Part shown: piece after piece, positions 44,176 to 52,340 of the stretch
Numbering within the stretch: the first letter of the stretch is position 1
How the letters are laid out: each line of letters starts with the position of its first letter
Origin: a virus
Direction: 5' to 3' (one strand)
DNA: 64,000 nucleotides
Virus record (IMG/VR): IMGVR_UViG_3300049734_000491
Span: 62,001 to 126,000 of that record
Translations under genes and position numbers: made by a program
Notes under the pieces: model-generated
Told to the model about the DNA's origin: nothing
The model's input: the letters and a program-made list of their open reading frames with translations, nothing else
The model's database searches: none

Positions 44176-44367
44176 CTCGTTTTCTCCTCGCTGGGGTGTG
44201 CAGTTTCTTCTCTCGTCGTTCTGCTCTGGGAGCCAACGCAGGGGTGAAATCTACCAGGGCGGTGTGACGGTGTCGCGGACTGTTCGGGGAAATTTGGGGT
44301 CGAGGATCAGCTGCAGACTCCGATCCACGAGCTAGGTTCGAGACAACTCGGATCATTTGGAGGAGTT
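44176..44367. promoter_or_regulatory. Divergent intergenic region
   Basis: 192 nt between the leftward recombination operon and the rightward transporter/transglycosylase pair must hold both promoters. On the plus strand a TAGGTT at 44332-44337 could be a -10 box, and GGAGG lies 5 nt before the transporter GTG. TCGGGGAAATTT here recurs near 63772. Confidence 0.4.
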
Positions 44368-44919
44368 GTGACCACCACCAACGTCGAACCAGTCCGCGTC
44401 GAACCACTCCACCTCAGGGCGGCCCTTGCCTTCACAGCGTTCGTGGGGTGCGTGTGGGGTGCCAACTGGGCACTGGGTCGGTTCGGGATCGTGCCGTTCC
44501 TCGGCTGGTCGGCGCTCATGGTCCCCGCCGGCACCTACTTCGCCGGCCTGACCTTCGGGATCCGGGACGTCCTGCACGAGTGGGGCGGTCGGGTGTGGGT
44601 GTACGCCGCCATCATCAGCGGAGCAGTCCTGTCCTACGCCCTCGAGGACGCCAGGAAGTTCGCCATCGCCTCAGGTGTGGCGTTCCTCGTCTCCGAGACC
44701 GTCGATGCTCTGATCTACACACCACTGCGTGAACGGAACTGGCCGGTAGCGGTCACCCTCTCCAACGTGGTGGGTTCGCTGTTCGACTCGTTCCTGTTCC
44801 TCACGCTCGCCTTCAGTTGGGGTGCGGCGAAGGACGGCTGGTTCGACCTCACGGTCGGCAAGGCGTTGATGACCGTCCCGATCCTCGCCATCATGGTGTG
44901 GGTCCGACGGCGGCGGTGA
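44368..44919 (+). CDS. yhhQ: Queuosine-precursor transporter (YhhQ/VUT family)
   Basis: Predicted 183-residue membrane protein from GTG with GGAGG 5 nt upstream. About six hydrophobic segments; TFGIRDVLHEWGGR, with the Asp/His/Glu pattern of the VUT family, and DARKFAIASGVAFLVSETVDALIYTPLR, which is highly characteristic. The family imports preQ0/preQ1. Its stop overlaps the DpdA2-like gene by 4 nt, so the pair forms one unit: take up a 7-deazaguanine base and place it in DNA. No genes for making preQ0 are in the window. Confidence 0.92.
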   Translation: MTTTNVEPVRVEPLHLRAALAFTAFVGCVWGANWALGRFGIVPFLGWSALMVPAGTYFAGLTFGIRDVLHEWGGRVWVYAAIISGAVLSYALEDARKFAIASGVAFLVSETVDALIYTPLRERNWPVAVTLSNVVGSLFDSFLFLTLAFSWGAAKDGWFDLTVGKALMTVPILAIMVWVRRRR

Positions 44920-45545
44920 TCTACTACGCCAACCCGTCCACCCCCAAGATCAGAGCGCAGATGGATCGAGGGGCCCTCGGCTGCATCCTCACACCGGGCC
45001 AGGGGAACGCCCCAGACTACGACCGCTGGGACGTGATCGCCGACAACGGGTGCTTCGCGAACAACTGGGACGCCAAGAACTGGTGGAAGTGGTTGCTGAG
45101 CCGGTCACGCAACATGCGGTTCGCCGTGTGCCCCGACGTGTACGACCCCAGCGGGGCTCCGTGCCACGTCCCCACCGTGCGGCGGTGGAAGAAGTACGCC
45201 CCCCGGATGAGAGACGAGGGGTTCGTCCCCGCCTTCGTCTGCCAGAAAGGTGCCACCGCCTACAACGTGCCCGATGACGCCGAGGTGCTGTTCCTCGGGG
45301 GGTCGACCGAGTTCAAGCTCGGTGGTCAGGCCGAGCAGATCGCCATCGCCGCCCAGTACCGAGGGCAGTGGGTCCACATGGGACGGGTCAACTCCAAGAA
45401 GCGGATGTCCCTCGCCCACGAGTGGGGTGTCTCCTCTGTCGACGGCACCTACCTCAAGTGGGGGCCCGACGTGAACCTCCCGAAGCTGCTCCGTTGGCTG
45501 GGGGAGATCCCGACTACCGAAAGTACTCTGCCGGATCGTGGATGA
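44916..45545 (+). CDS. dpdA2: DpdA2-like 7-deazaguanine DNA transglycosylase
   Basis: Predicted 209-residue protein beginning at GTG in the GTGA overlap with yhhQ (VIYYANPSTP). VIADNGCFANNW, the DpdA-type DNG-F motif, FAVCPDVYDP (Asp of the active site region) and LFLGGSTEFKLG fit the TGT-like barrel of phage DpdA2, which swaps guanine in DNA for a 7-deazaguanine. This would make the phage DNA resistant to many restriction enzymes. The last 32 nt overlap the convergent terminase gene. Confidence 0.88.
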   Translation: MIYYANPSTPKIRAQMDRGALGCILTPGQGNAPDYDRWDVIADNGCFANNWDAKNWWKWLLSRSRNMRFAVCPDVYDPSGAPCHVPTVRRWKKYAPRMRDEGFVPAFVCQKGATAYNVPDDAEVLFLGGSTEFKLGGQAEQIAIAAQYRGQWVHMGRVNSKKRMSLAHEWGVSSVDGTYLKWGPDVNLPKLLRWLGEIPTTESTLPDRG

Positions 45546-48087
45546 CCGGGGCTGTTTGTCGGCCTCTCCACGAACCGAGGTTCATGCTCCTCGTTTCCTG
45601 GCGGGCTCGGCTGTTCACCCCGTCCAGGAGTCGGGTGTCATCCAGCGAGGCGATGGTCATGCGGGAGTACGGACGCAACGGCCGGTCGTCGATGAGCACC
45701 GCGGTCACGGCGTGGACCAAGGCGTCGAGCCGGTCGGGGGACCATTTGGAGCTCGGCTCCCACTCGGTGAGTTGGCCGGTGAGCTCGGGGAAGTCCTCGG
45801 TGTGGAACACCCGGCCACGTCGGTAGGCCAGCACGACCGGCTCGGCTCGAGCGGCCTTGGACTTCACCGAGGGAATCAGGGCGACAGGGATGGCGGGATC
45901 AGCTGACTGGATCACCGTGCGGACCATCTCGCCGCCCTGATTCTTCTCGGCCACCACGACGGTGAGGTGGTCTTCGTTGCTCTCGTGGTACAGGTCGGCC
46001 ACGGCCTTGGCCCACTGCTCGGGCGGACCCTGCACGGAGCGATCTGCGGTGACCCACGCCCTTCGCTGGGAGATGTGCTCGTCCCGTTGCCGAGTGGTCT
46101 GCACCCGGACGATCCCGGTCTCGTCACCACCGGAGCTGGCTGAAGGGTCCACCCCGATCACGGTCACGAACTCGGGCTTGTTCGGACCGAAGATGTCGTG
46201 GGCCATCTTGTCGGGGATGTTCCACCCCGGCGGCAACGGAGCGATCACGAAGTCCCGGTCCTTCCAGAGCGAGCCTTCGACCACCAGCACGAGGCGGCCG
46301 TAGAGCTCCTGCTCCTCCAGCGCCGTGCCGGCGTAGAGGTCGATCAGTGTCTGGAGGTACTCCGAGGACAAGTTGGCTCGGTTGTCGTAGGTCGAACCGG
46401 TCACGATCAGCACGTCGCTCTCGGGTTGCTGGGCTCGGTCGACCAGCTCCCGGATCAGAGGGATCCGCTTGGGTGTGGTGGTCACGAAGATCTGGGGGTG
46501 CTCGCCGAGACGGGTCGAGATCGTGATCTGCTCCCAGGCGTTCACGTCGGAACGGGACAGCTTGAACGCTGCGAGCTCGTCGGCCCAGGTGAAGTGCGAC
46601 TGGGGGCCCCGCAACTGGTCCGGCGATTCCGACGAGAAGGTGATGGCCACCGTCGAGTTCGGCCAGATGACCTTGCGTATGGACGGCACGTATTGGGGCA
46701 TGAAATCTGGTGGTGACAACGCCAGGATCCCGGAGTTGTGTGTCGGAACCAGCGTCCGACCGACGAGGAACAGATGATCATCGTTGTCAACGGCGATGCA
46801 TCGGACTGGGACCGACTCGGTGGGCTGCACATCGACGATGTACCGAAAGCCGTGTTCGGATGATCGTGGTGGCACAAGCCGTTCAACCTTGCGCCGGATC
46901 GTGAAGACCGGAAGACCGGTGCAGAAGCCGACACGATGAAGTGGGAGGTGTCCGATCTTCGATGGTTGGACACGCCAACGGCTCCTGAGACCGAGACTGG
47001 CGACCAGTTCAACCACAGCTTGAGCCAAGTGTTCGTTCGTGTTGGAGAACTCCACTCGTCCCGTTGCGTCGATCGACCCATCGGTGTCGAGCAGCCCACG
47101 TAGAAGATCCAGACGTTGCTGGTAAGAACTTCGGAAGTAGGCATCTGGGACGTGTTTGTTCGCGAGCAGTCCTGTGTTCTTGAGCAATCGAGACAGTCCG
47201 AGAATCCCATAGGTACGTGCTCTTCCTTGCTGACCGTGGTCGGACCACTCCGTAAGAGCGAACCCATCAGCTGCGACCCCTGCAAGAACTTCGGGGTCCA
47301 TCGTGGTGATGCCAGCGTGGTACGAGTGCCCATCTCCCAGCCACGCGCCCAACGTGTAGGGCGGGATCGGCAGGTCACACGGCTTGAGGTCGAGTGGTTG
47401 GGTGTTCGCAATGGCGTGATTCACCTGTCCGTTCGGCATCCGGAGGGTGTGGGTGATGTCCTCAGTCCGAACGACTTCAGGTTGGTGCTTGCTTGACAAC
47501 GAGTTGAATCGACGGGCTTGGTGGGTCCACGTCAGCCACTTGTGGTTAGCATCAGCAATGATCTGTTCTCCGTCACTAAACACGATGCTGAAACAGGGTC
47601 GATTGACATGAATCTCGGACACCCACGACACGACGACTGGGTATCCATCAGCACCCAGAACCTGATCACCAGCACGAAGATCGCCCATCGTTGCCCAACC
47701 CGTAGGCGTTGCTACTGGTGTGTCCAATGCCAGAGCTTCACCTTGGACCATGACATCGCGCACATCAGCGACGGTCCGCCCGACGAGGTGGATCCTGGCC
47801 CCCGGGTTCTCCTTGGCCTTCTGGTTCACCCAGTTGGAGCCGGTCCGGGTCTTGCCGCCGCCGCGACCGGACAGCATCACGACCGTGCTCTCGCTGGCGT
47901 TCAGGGCGGAGAGCTGGTCGTTCGGTCTGAGCCAGAAGGCAGCGCTGTGCTCGAGGTCGGGCTCCTCCATCGCGAGTTCAGCCAGGATCTCGGCTCTCTG
48001 GTCGGGGTTCCTGACCAGGGCCACCCGCTCGGCCATCGACAGGTTGCCCTTCCCGCCGGGTCCTGAGTCCGAAAAGATGAGCGGCAT
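45514..48087 (-). CDS. terL: Terminase large subunit, interrupted by an intein
   Basis: Predicted 857-residue precursor; 523 residues remain after intein removal. Walker A MLSGRGGGKTRTG near residue 75, Walker B region HFTWADELAAF after the intein, then nuclease motifs (VIGVDPSASSGGDE, with later acidic residues near RLDALVHAV). It drives DNA into the capsid and cuts it. The intein (118-451) sits between the ATPase motifs in VQGE/SGIL, a conserved spot, so splicing is needed for activity. It runs opposite to the tail genes and converges on dpdA2. Confidence 0.95.
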   Translation of the reverse strand: MPLIFSDSGPGGKGNLSMAERVALVRNPDQRAEILAELAMEEPDLEHSAAFWLRPNDQLSALNASESTVVMLSGRGGGKTRTGSNWVNQKAKENPGARIHLVGRTVADVRDVMVQGEALALDTPVATPTGWATMGDLRAGDQVLGADGYPVVVSWVSEIHVNRPCFSIVFSDGEQIIADANHKWLTWTHQARRFNSLSSKHQPEVVRTEDITHTLRMPNGQVNHAIANTQPLDLKPCDLPIPPYTLGAWLGDGHSYHAGITTMDPEVLAGVAADGFALTEWSDHGQQGRARTYGILGLSRLLKNTGLLANKHVPDAYFRSSYQQRLDLLRGLLDTDGSIDATGRVEFSNTNEHLAQAVVELVASLGLRSRWRVQPSKIGHLPLHRVGFCTGLPVFTIRRKVERLVPPRSSEHGFRYIVDVQPTESVPVRCIAVDNDDHLFLVGRTLVPTHNSGILALSPPDFMPQYVPSIRKVIWPNSTVAITFSSESPDQLRGPQSHFTWADELAAFKLSRSDVNAWEQITISTRLGEHPQIFVTTTPKRIPLIRELVDRAQQPESDVLIVTGSTYDNRANLSSEYLQTLIDLYAGTALEEQELYGRLVLVVEGSLWKDRDFVIAPLPPGWNIPDKMAHDIFGPNKPEFVTVIGVDPSASSGGDETGIVRVQTTRQRDEHISQRRAWVTADRSVQGPPEQWAKAVADLYHESNEDHLTVVVAEKNQGGEMVRTVIQSADPAIPVALIPSVKSKAARAEPVVLAYRRGRVFHTEDFPELTGQLTEWEPSSKWSPDRLDALVHAVTAVLIDDRPLRPYSRMTIASLDDTRLLDGVNSRARQETRSMNLGSWRGRQTAPVIHDPAEYFR
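46735..47736 (-). mobile_element. Class 3-type intein with LAGLIDADG endonuclease
   Basis: 334-residue intein. It starts with Ala rather than Cys or Ser (ALALDTPVATPTGW) and ends LVPTHN followed by Ser. ANHKWLTW, RCIAVDNDDHLF and the final THN supply the Trp-Cys-Thr set of class 3 inteins, where an internal Cys starts splicing. Two LAGLIDADG motifs (LGAWLGDG and LRGLLDTDG) mark a homing endonuclease domain that looks complete. Such inteins are known in actinophage terminases. Confidence 0.88.
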
Positions 48088-48089
48088 GG

Positions 48090-48338
48090 TCAGGATTCCA
48101 GCTTGAAGCCCGACGACGGGTGGGACAGCACCACGGCGATCCGGTTGCGGAGCACCGTCAGTCGTTCCCGTGACGCATCCAGGATGGCCAGCCGACCTTG
48201 GAGCACGTCCGCCGAACCCCTCACGAGCTGAGTCGAGCTCTCGAGCTCATCGAGCAGATAGTCGATGATGTGGAGTTGGCTGAAGATCGTCGAAGTGTCG
48301 TCCGCCGGTTTGTCTGCTGGGTTCTCTGCCATCGCCAT
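48090..48338 (-). CDS. Small coiled-coil protein, small terminase candidate
   Basis: Predicted 82-residue protein (ATG 48338; ATG 48356 possible, overlapping the upstream stop). Helical with heptads (LHIIDYLLDELESSTQLV, LAILDASRERLTVLRNRI). It lies 2 nt before the terminase gene, where a small terminase subunit often sits, but I see no DNA-binding motif, so the role is open. Confidence 0.55.
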   Translation of the reverse strand: MAMAENPADKPADDTSTIFSQLHIIDYLLDELESSTQLVRGSADVLQGRLAILDASRERLTVLRNRIAVVLSHPSSGFKLES

Positions 48339-48345
48339 CCAGCCA

Positions 48346-48723
48346 TCAAACACCATCAACGGTGTGTGCCACGCGGATGTCACCAGCGATCGTCTCGACG
48401 TGCGGGTGGTGTTCGATCCATTCGTGCACCGAGTGGATGGGTAGGTGAAGCGCCCGGGCTACCGCGACCTGGGCCCTGGTTTCGACGGAGTGGTTCCAGT
48501 ACGGGAGCACGGCCATCCCCTCGGACCAATGGCAGATGGCTCTGAGGTTCCGATCCAGGGTTTCCCGGGGATCGAAGCCGTGGTCCCGGTACATCTCAGT
48601 CGAGTACACGACATCGAAGCCGTGTCGTTGGAGCGCATCCCGAGCCTCCTCGAAGGCTCCGAGGTTGAAGTAGGCATGGCCGGCCGTCGGACCGGACAGG
48701 AAGAGTTTGTACTGAGCCAACAT
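48346..48723 (-). CDS. DUF4406 (deoxyribosyltransferase-like) protein
   Basis: Predicted 125-residue protein; ATG 48723 overlaps the upstream stop (TGATG). LFLSGPTAGHAYFNLGAFEEARDAL in pieces, GFDVVYSTEMY and MAVLPYWNHSVETRAQVAVARALHLP match DUF4406, a Rossmann-like relative of nucleoside 2-deoxyribosyltransferases. It may act on nucleotides or sugars; substrate unknown. Confidence 0.8.
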   Translation of the reverse strand: MLAQYKLFLSGPTAGHAYFNLGAFEEARDALQRHGFDVVYSTEMYRDHGFDPRETLDRNLRAICHWSEGMAVLPYWNHSVETRAQVAVARALHLPIHSVHEWIEHHPHVETIAGDIRVAHTVDGV

Positions 48724-49193
48724 CAGTACCCCCTTCGTCGACACTCCGGTTGAAACTGCTGACTGGCATCGTCCCACGCCAGCACGCAGGACTCGGGGTC
48801 AGCTCTGGCCATCTTCGGCGGCAGCGTCACATCCACCGTGTTGTAGGTCTGGAAGATCACCATCTTCTGGCAGTGGGCGCAGCTCGATCCGATCAGGATC
48901 TGGTCGCAGAGCCGCATGACCGCCTGCATGGGGGTGAACCCGCAGGCCGCCTCGAAGAAGAACTCCTGGGCCTCGGTTCCGTTGCTCGAGGAGGAGGCCG
49001 AACCCGGCAGGACGTAGAGGTTGTTGTACTGAGGATTCCGGTACCTGGCCAACGTCACCCACACCATCGGGTCGTCATCCTGCGAGCACCGCAGTTGGAA
49101 CCCACCCGCTCCGGTGCGGGCGAGCAAGTTCAGGCCGGCCCGGAAGGCGGGGTGGTTGATCTCCTTGTTCAGGTCCGGCGGCACGTCGTCCAT
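48723..49193 (-). CDS. Hypothetical protein with Cys pair
   Basis: Predicted 156-residue protein; ATG 49193 overlaps the upstream gene's end. NHPAFRAGLNLLARTGAGGFQLRCSQDD, then SCAHCQKMVIF, CVLAWDDASQQFQPECRR. It may bind one zinc. Seen by position with small genes before terminase in actinophages; no function known. Confidence 0.65.
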   Translation of the reverse strand: MDDVPPDLNKEINHPAFRAGLNLLARTGAGGFQLRCSQDDDPMVWVTLARYRNPQYNNLYVLPGSASSSSNGTEAQEFFFEAACGFTPMQAVMRLCDQILIGSSCAHCQKMVIFQTYNTVDVTLPPKMARADPESCVLAWDDASQQFQPECRRRGY

Positions 49194-49480
49194 CAGCTGT
49201 CCTCCAGTCTGGTGAACCCCCACTGCCACGCGGCAGGTGGGGTCGTCACCCGAGCCCGCAACCGGAAGATCATGCCCTCCATGACCGCGACCACGGTGTC
49301 CTGCTCGAGTTGGGGATCCAGCCGGCTGTCGATCTCGATGTGGCGCTCGATCCAGTGGGGTCCGGAGCGCAGGGTGATCCGCATCGGCGTGATGGGACGG
49401 GAACGGTCATCGGACCGGGCTTCCTCCAGCACTCGTCGGCTCAGCGAACCAACGTTCAGAGAGGAGCTCTCTCGGTCCAT
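49193..49480 (-). CDS. Hypothetical protein
   Basis: Predicted 95-residue protein, first gene of the leftward terminase operon. Beta-rich middle (MRITLRSGPHWIERHIEIDSRL, VVAVMEGMIFRLRARV). ATG 49480; the divergent promoter region lies to its right. No family recognised. Confidence 0.6.
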   Translation of the reverse strand: MDRESSSLNVGSLSRRVLEEARSDDRSRPITPMRITLRSGPHWIERHIEIDSRLDPQLEQDTVVAVMEGMIFRLRARVTTPPAAWQWGFTRLEDS

Positions 49481-49569
49481 GGTCCAAGGCTAGACCTGAG
49501 GGATGGCTGGGTGGCGGTAGCTGAATTCGGGTATGAGTGAGGCGATTACTGAGACGAAACCCAATTTAT

Positions 49570-49599
49570 TTGTGGTAGCGAAGAAAGGCTGTGTACACT
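49570..49599 (+). promoter_or_regulatory. Sigma70-type promoter of rightward early operon
   Basis: TTGTGG (49570-49575), 18-nt spacer, TACACT (49594-49599), then 9 nt to ATG 49609. GTGTACAC at 49591-49598 is a palindrome covering the -10 box, a possible operator. Confidence 0.6.
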
Positions 49600-49608
49600 G
49601 TGGACACC

Positions 49609-49857
49609 ATGAGCAAGCAATCCAAGACCATCAAGACAGAGTTCCGAACCACCGCGAGCGGACGGCGGGCGTGCCAACTGTGCGACCTGCCTGCCGTGGA
49701 GGCCCTCCTCCTCGACGAGACCACCGCGTTCCCCATCCCGCTGTGCCGGAACCACGCACGGCGAGGTCGGAAGTACGAGGCCGAGCTCAAGCGCCGCAAG
49801 CGTGAGGAGCGCAACGCCGACATCCGGAACCACGTGTCGGAGGTTGGTTTGCTCTGA
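49609..49857 (+). CDS. Small basic Cys-containing protein
   Basis: Predicted 82-residue protein. ATG 49609 is taken because the promoter ends just before it. A zinc-type pair RRACQLCDL and later LCRNHARRG, then a Lys/Arg/Glu-rich helix (ELKRRKREERNADI). This Cys-His layout is like small actinophage and actinobacterial zinc proteins. First gene of the operon, perhaps regulatory. Confidence 0.7.
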   Translation: MSKQSKTIKTEFRTTASGRRACQLCDLPAVEALLLDETTAFPIPLCRNHARRGRKYEAELKRRKREERNADIRNHVSEVGLL

Positions 49858-49872
49858 ACCACAAACTAGACT
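49844..49872 (+). promoter_or_regulatory. Promoter before 411-residue gene
   Basis: TTGGTT (49844-49849), 17-nt spacer, TAGACT (49867-49872), overlapping the stop of the preceding gene and leading straight into the 27-nt leader repeat. Confidence 0.55.
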
Positions 49873-49896
49873 GACCAACGACAACGACAACGACCA
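49870..49896 (+). repeat. 27-nt leader repeat, copy before 411-residue gene
   Basis: Identical over 27 nt to the minus-strand block at 21223-21249. Made of ACGACA-type units and followed by GGAGACAACC and ATG. Both copies sit in the 5' leader of a gene. Confidence 0.75.
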
Positions 49897-49907
49897 CGGA
49901 GACAACC

Positions 49908-51143
49908 ATGACAGAGAGGACACGACGGGCCACTGAGGCGGTCGACACCCACGTCACCTACCTCGAGGCCCAACGGGTCGGCACCGCGGTGCACGAGATC
50001 GAACGTCGACTGCTGGATCCCGCCGTGGATCCCAGCGACGTCCGCTTCGGCCACCAGGACTTCCTGTACGCCAAGTACGAGGAGCACACCTTCACCGGGA
50101 TGATGAGGGAGATCGTCAACAAGGCGATGACCTTCACGGTGACCACCGACCTGATGCGGGAGATCGTGCTCACCACCGAGATGATGACCGAGGAGGGCAT
50201 CGACTGGCTGCCGCTCCTGCCCCATCACGTCCCAGCCAGGACTGGTCTGATCCTCTTCCCCTACGGCGTCGAGATCACCGACTTCTACACCCGACCCATG
50301 CACGAGGAGCGAGTCTTCGACAAGCGGGACGGCCAGTTCCACACCTACGTCCTGGATCAGGGCGGCGGCGACCGCTGGTTCATCGACGGGTTCCTCTGGG
50401 AGCACTCCGACCGCGTCTCGAAAGACGGCCACGCCGGCACGCCCTCGAACGGTCTGATGATCTACCCGCTCACCCGTTGGCGGGGTCGGGACGACGATCG
50501 TCCGTTCCGTGGCCTTCGTCACCACAACCCCGAGATGCATCCTCCGGAGCTCGTGGCCTCGGACAGCACGGCGTGGGCCTTCGACCAGCCCGGTGAGGTG
50601 GAGTGGATCGACCCCGTCGTGAACTGGGAGATCAGCCACGAGAACGGCACGGTCAAGATCCCGTCGGACCAGCTCGACGAGGAGGGCATCGCAACGCTCA
50701 ACCTCGTGCGCTGGCAGACCCGTTCATTGATCTGGTCCACCTTCCGCTGGCTGATGGACGAGGTCTGGATCGACGAGTGGGCCGACCGTGCTGCGACCAA
50801 GCGCATGAAGCGGGCCCGTCCCATCATCCACGAGAACCCTCTGCAGGAGGACGGTCAGATCGTGATCGTGGACCTGCGGGCCGAGCGCAAGGAGTTCGTC
50901 GCCAAGTTCGGGCCGTCCGAACCGCCGTGGTGGCGTTGCCGCTGGACGGTCCGGGGTCATTGGGCCAAGCGTCGCTACGCCATCCGCGACGAGAAGGGCA
51001 AGGCGGTGGGACCCACACGCGGGGCCGGCGCCATCGAGGGTGAGACCTACTACATCAAGCCGAAGTGGATCGAGGAGTTCGAGAAGGGTCCGGACAATGC
51101 CCCCCTGATCCTCAAGGATAAGGTCGGGGTGCTCGACCGATAG
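49908..51143 (+). CDS. Large early protein of unknown function
   Basis: Predicted 411-residue soluble protein, ATG after GGAGACAACC. The middle is rich in Trp/Asp/His (DWLPLLPHHVPARTGLILFPYG). The last 90 residues (WWRCRWTVRGHWAKRRYAI, then GETYYIKPKWIEEFEKGPDNAPL) match a C-terminal pattern I have met in unnamed actinobacterial mobile-element proteins. Not an enzyme family I can name. It is the largest gene of the early cluster and has its own promoter. Confidence 0.72.
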   Translation: MTERTRRATEAVDTHVTYLEAQRVGTAVHEIERRLLDPAVDPSDVRFGHQDFLYAKYEEHTFTGMMREIVNKAMTFTVTTDLMREIVLTTEMMTEEGIDWLPLLPHHVPARTGLILFPYGVEITDFYTRPMHEERVFDKRDGQFHTYVLDQGGGDRWFIDGFLWEHSDRVSKDGHAGTPSNGLMIYPLTRWRGRDDDRPFRGLRHHNPEMHPPELVASDSTAWAFDQPGEVEWIDPVVNWEISHENGTVKIPSDQLDEEGIATLNLVRWQTRSLIWSTFRWLMDEVWIDEWADRAATKRMKRARPIIHENPLQEDGQIVIVDLRAERKEFVAKFGPSEPPWWRCRWTVRGHWAKRRYAIRDEKGKAVGPTRGAGAIEGETYYIKPKWIEEFEKGPDNAPLILKDKVGVLDR

Positions 51144-51177
51144 GACGGTCGATGCTGACCAAGAACAGGACGGTGAC

Positions 51178-51408
51178 ATGAGGGTGAACGATCGGGTGAG
51201 GCCGGATGGTCTCATCTACCGGACCGGCATGGGGACGATCGTGGGGCTCCGTTCAGGGGACATCACGTCCTTCCAGGTGGAAGTCCGCTGGGACGACGAG
51301 GCCGGCATTTGCCTCCACCGAGCAGAGGATCTGCAGGTGGTGAAGGATGTGGGTCCGGACTGGCAACGACAGGGAGATGATGACCATGACCGAGAACTTG
51401 CGGAGTGA
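51178..51408 (+). CDS. Small SH3/KOW-like hypothetical protein
   Basis: Predicted 76-residue protein. MRVNDRVRPDGLIYRTGMGTIVGL in pieces, VEVRWDDEAGICLHRAEDL resemble a small beta-barrel (KOW/SH3-like) that gauges a ligand or RNA. The end overlaps the next gene by 23 nt. Confidence 0.6.
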   Translation: MRVNDRVRPDGLIYRTGMGTIVGLRSGDITSFQVEVRWDDEAGICLHRAEDLQVVKDVGPDWQRQGDDDHDRELAE

Positions 51409-51796
51409 AGGCTGGATTGATGAGTCGCTGGTTGAGCCGTTGGCGGCGGCCCGCGACCTTGTCGCAGCCGGCTGGACCCAGGGGAGCTACGCCCGATCCG
51501 CCTCAGGTGACCCAGTGGCAGTGTCCGATCCCGAAGCCGCCGAGTGGTGCGCCATCGGAGCCTGTAGCGCAGTCACCGTGCTCCACGACTGGACCGACGG
51601 CGAAGGACGGGACATCCAGGGTGGGGCGCTGGCGTTCGAGTTGATCGGCTGTCTGGTGGACGTGTTGGACGATGACTTCGCCGACCTGCAGCCCGGAGCT
51701 GCGCTGGTGGGTTACAACGACCAGCCGGGCACCACCCAAGGGGACATGGTCAAGGCATTCGAGCGGGCCATCACGGTGCAGCAGGCCAAGCCCTGA
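51386..51796 (+). CDS. Hypothetical protein (DUF6197-like)
   Basis: Predicted 136-residue protein; ATG 51386 has GGGAG 9 nt upstream (two ATGs at 51377 and 51380 are too close). LVAAGWTQGSYARSASG, AAEWCAIGACSAV and YNDQPGTTQGDMVKAFERAI match a family common in actinobacterial phages that I know as DUF6197. Function unknown. Confidence 0.7.
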   Translation: MTENLRSEGWIDESLVEPLAAARDLVAAGWTQGSYARSASGDPVAVSDPEAAEWCAIGACSAVTVLHDWTDGEGRDIQGGALAFELIGCLVDVLDDDFADLQPGAALVGYNDQPGTTQGDMVKAFERAITVQQAKP

Positions 51797-51808
51797 CTCA
51801 AGAAGTAA

Positions 51809-51855
51809 TTGATCCCAGTAATTACAACAAGTAGTTTCAGGAACTTAACAGTTCC
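51809..51855 (+). promoter_or_regulatory. Promoter with operator-like inverted repeat
   Basis: TTGATC (51809-51814), 17-nt spacer, TAGTTT (51832-51837). GGAAC-TTAACA-GTTCC (51840-51855) lies at the expected transcription start, a likely repressor site. The block is AT-rich compared with its surroundings. Confidence 0.6.
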
Positions 51856-51876
51856 AACACACGATGGAGTTGCACC

Positions 51877-52209
51877 ATGAGCCCAGCTAAGGACACCTTC
51901 GAGTGGGCCGACCCGCCCCCGCCCAGCAAGTGGGATGAGATGGTCGGGCCCCTGAGCCTGTCCCCACTCGACAAGTTCTGCAAGCTCCTGGCTGAACGAC
52001 CCGGTCAGTGGGCCGTCTTCAAGCGGGACTGGAAGGGCCGCGGTGTGGGCCAGCTCACCCGCCGGCACTCCGACGTGGAGTGGGTCATGCGGAAGAACCC
52101 CGACTCCGAGTGGGACACCGACAAGAAGGGTCGCAAGCGACCCACGAGCACGATCTACGGACGGTTGAAGGTCGGACCAGACGGTCGACCTGTTCCGCCC
52201 ACCCCGTGA
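51877..52209 (+). CDS. Hypothetical early protein
   Basis: Predicted 110-residue basic protein. FCKLLAERPGQWAVFKRDWKGRG, then a C-terminal Lys/Arg-rich part with TSTIYGRLK. It begins an operon with its own promoter and ends in a GTGA overlap. It could be a small DNA-binding protein; no family recognised. Confidence 0.65.
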   Translation: MSPAKDTFEWADPPPPSKWDEMVGPLSLSPLDKFCKLLAERPGQWAVFKRDWKGRGVGQLTRRHSDVEWVMRKNPDSEWDTDKKGRKRPTSTIYGRLKVGPDGRPVPPTP

Positions 52210-52313
52210 CCCGACGGCAGCAGGACATCATTCTTCTGATCATCACTGCTGCCTTCGTTCTCGCCCTCCTCCTGTTCAGCATCGCTACCTCGGAGGGGTG
52301 GCTCACACTCTGA
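52206..52313 (+). CDS. Small single-span membrane protein
   Basis: Predicted 35-residue protein starting in a GTGA overlap. Short polar start (TRRQQD) then one hydrophobic segment (IILLIITAAFVLALLLF). Coding support is the overlap plus a clean membrane segment. Confidence 0.6.
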   Translation: MTRRQQDIILLIITAAFVLALLLFSIATSEGWLTL

Positions 52314-52340
52314 CAACCGACCAAGACCAAGGACGACAAC

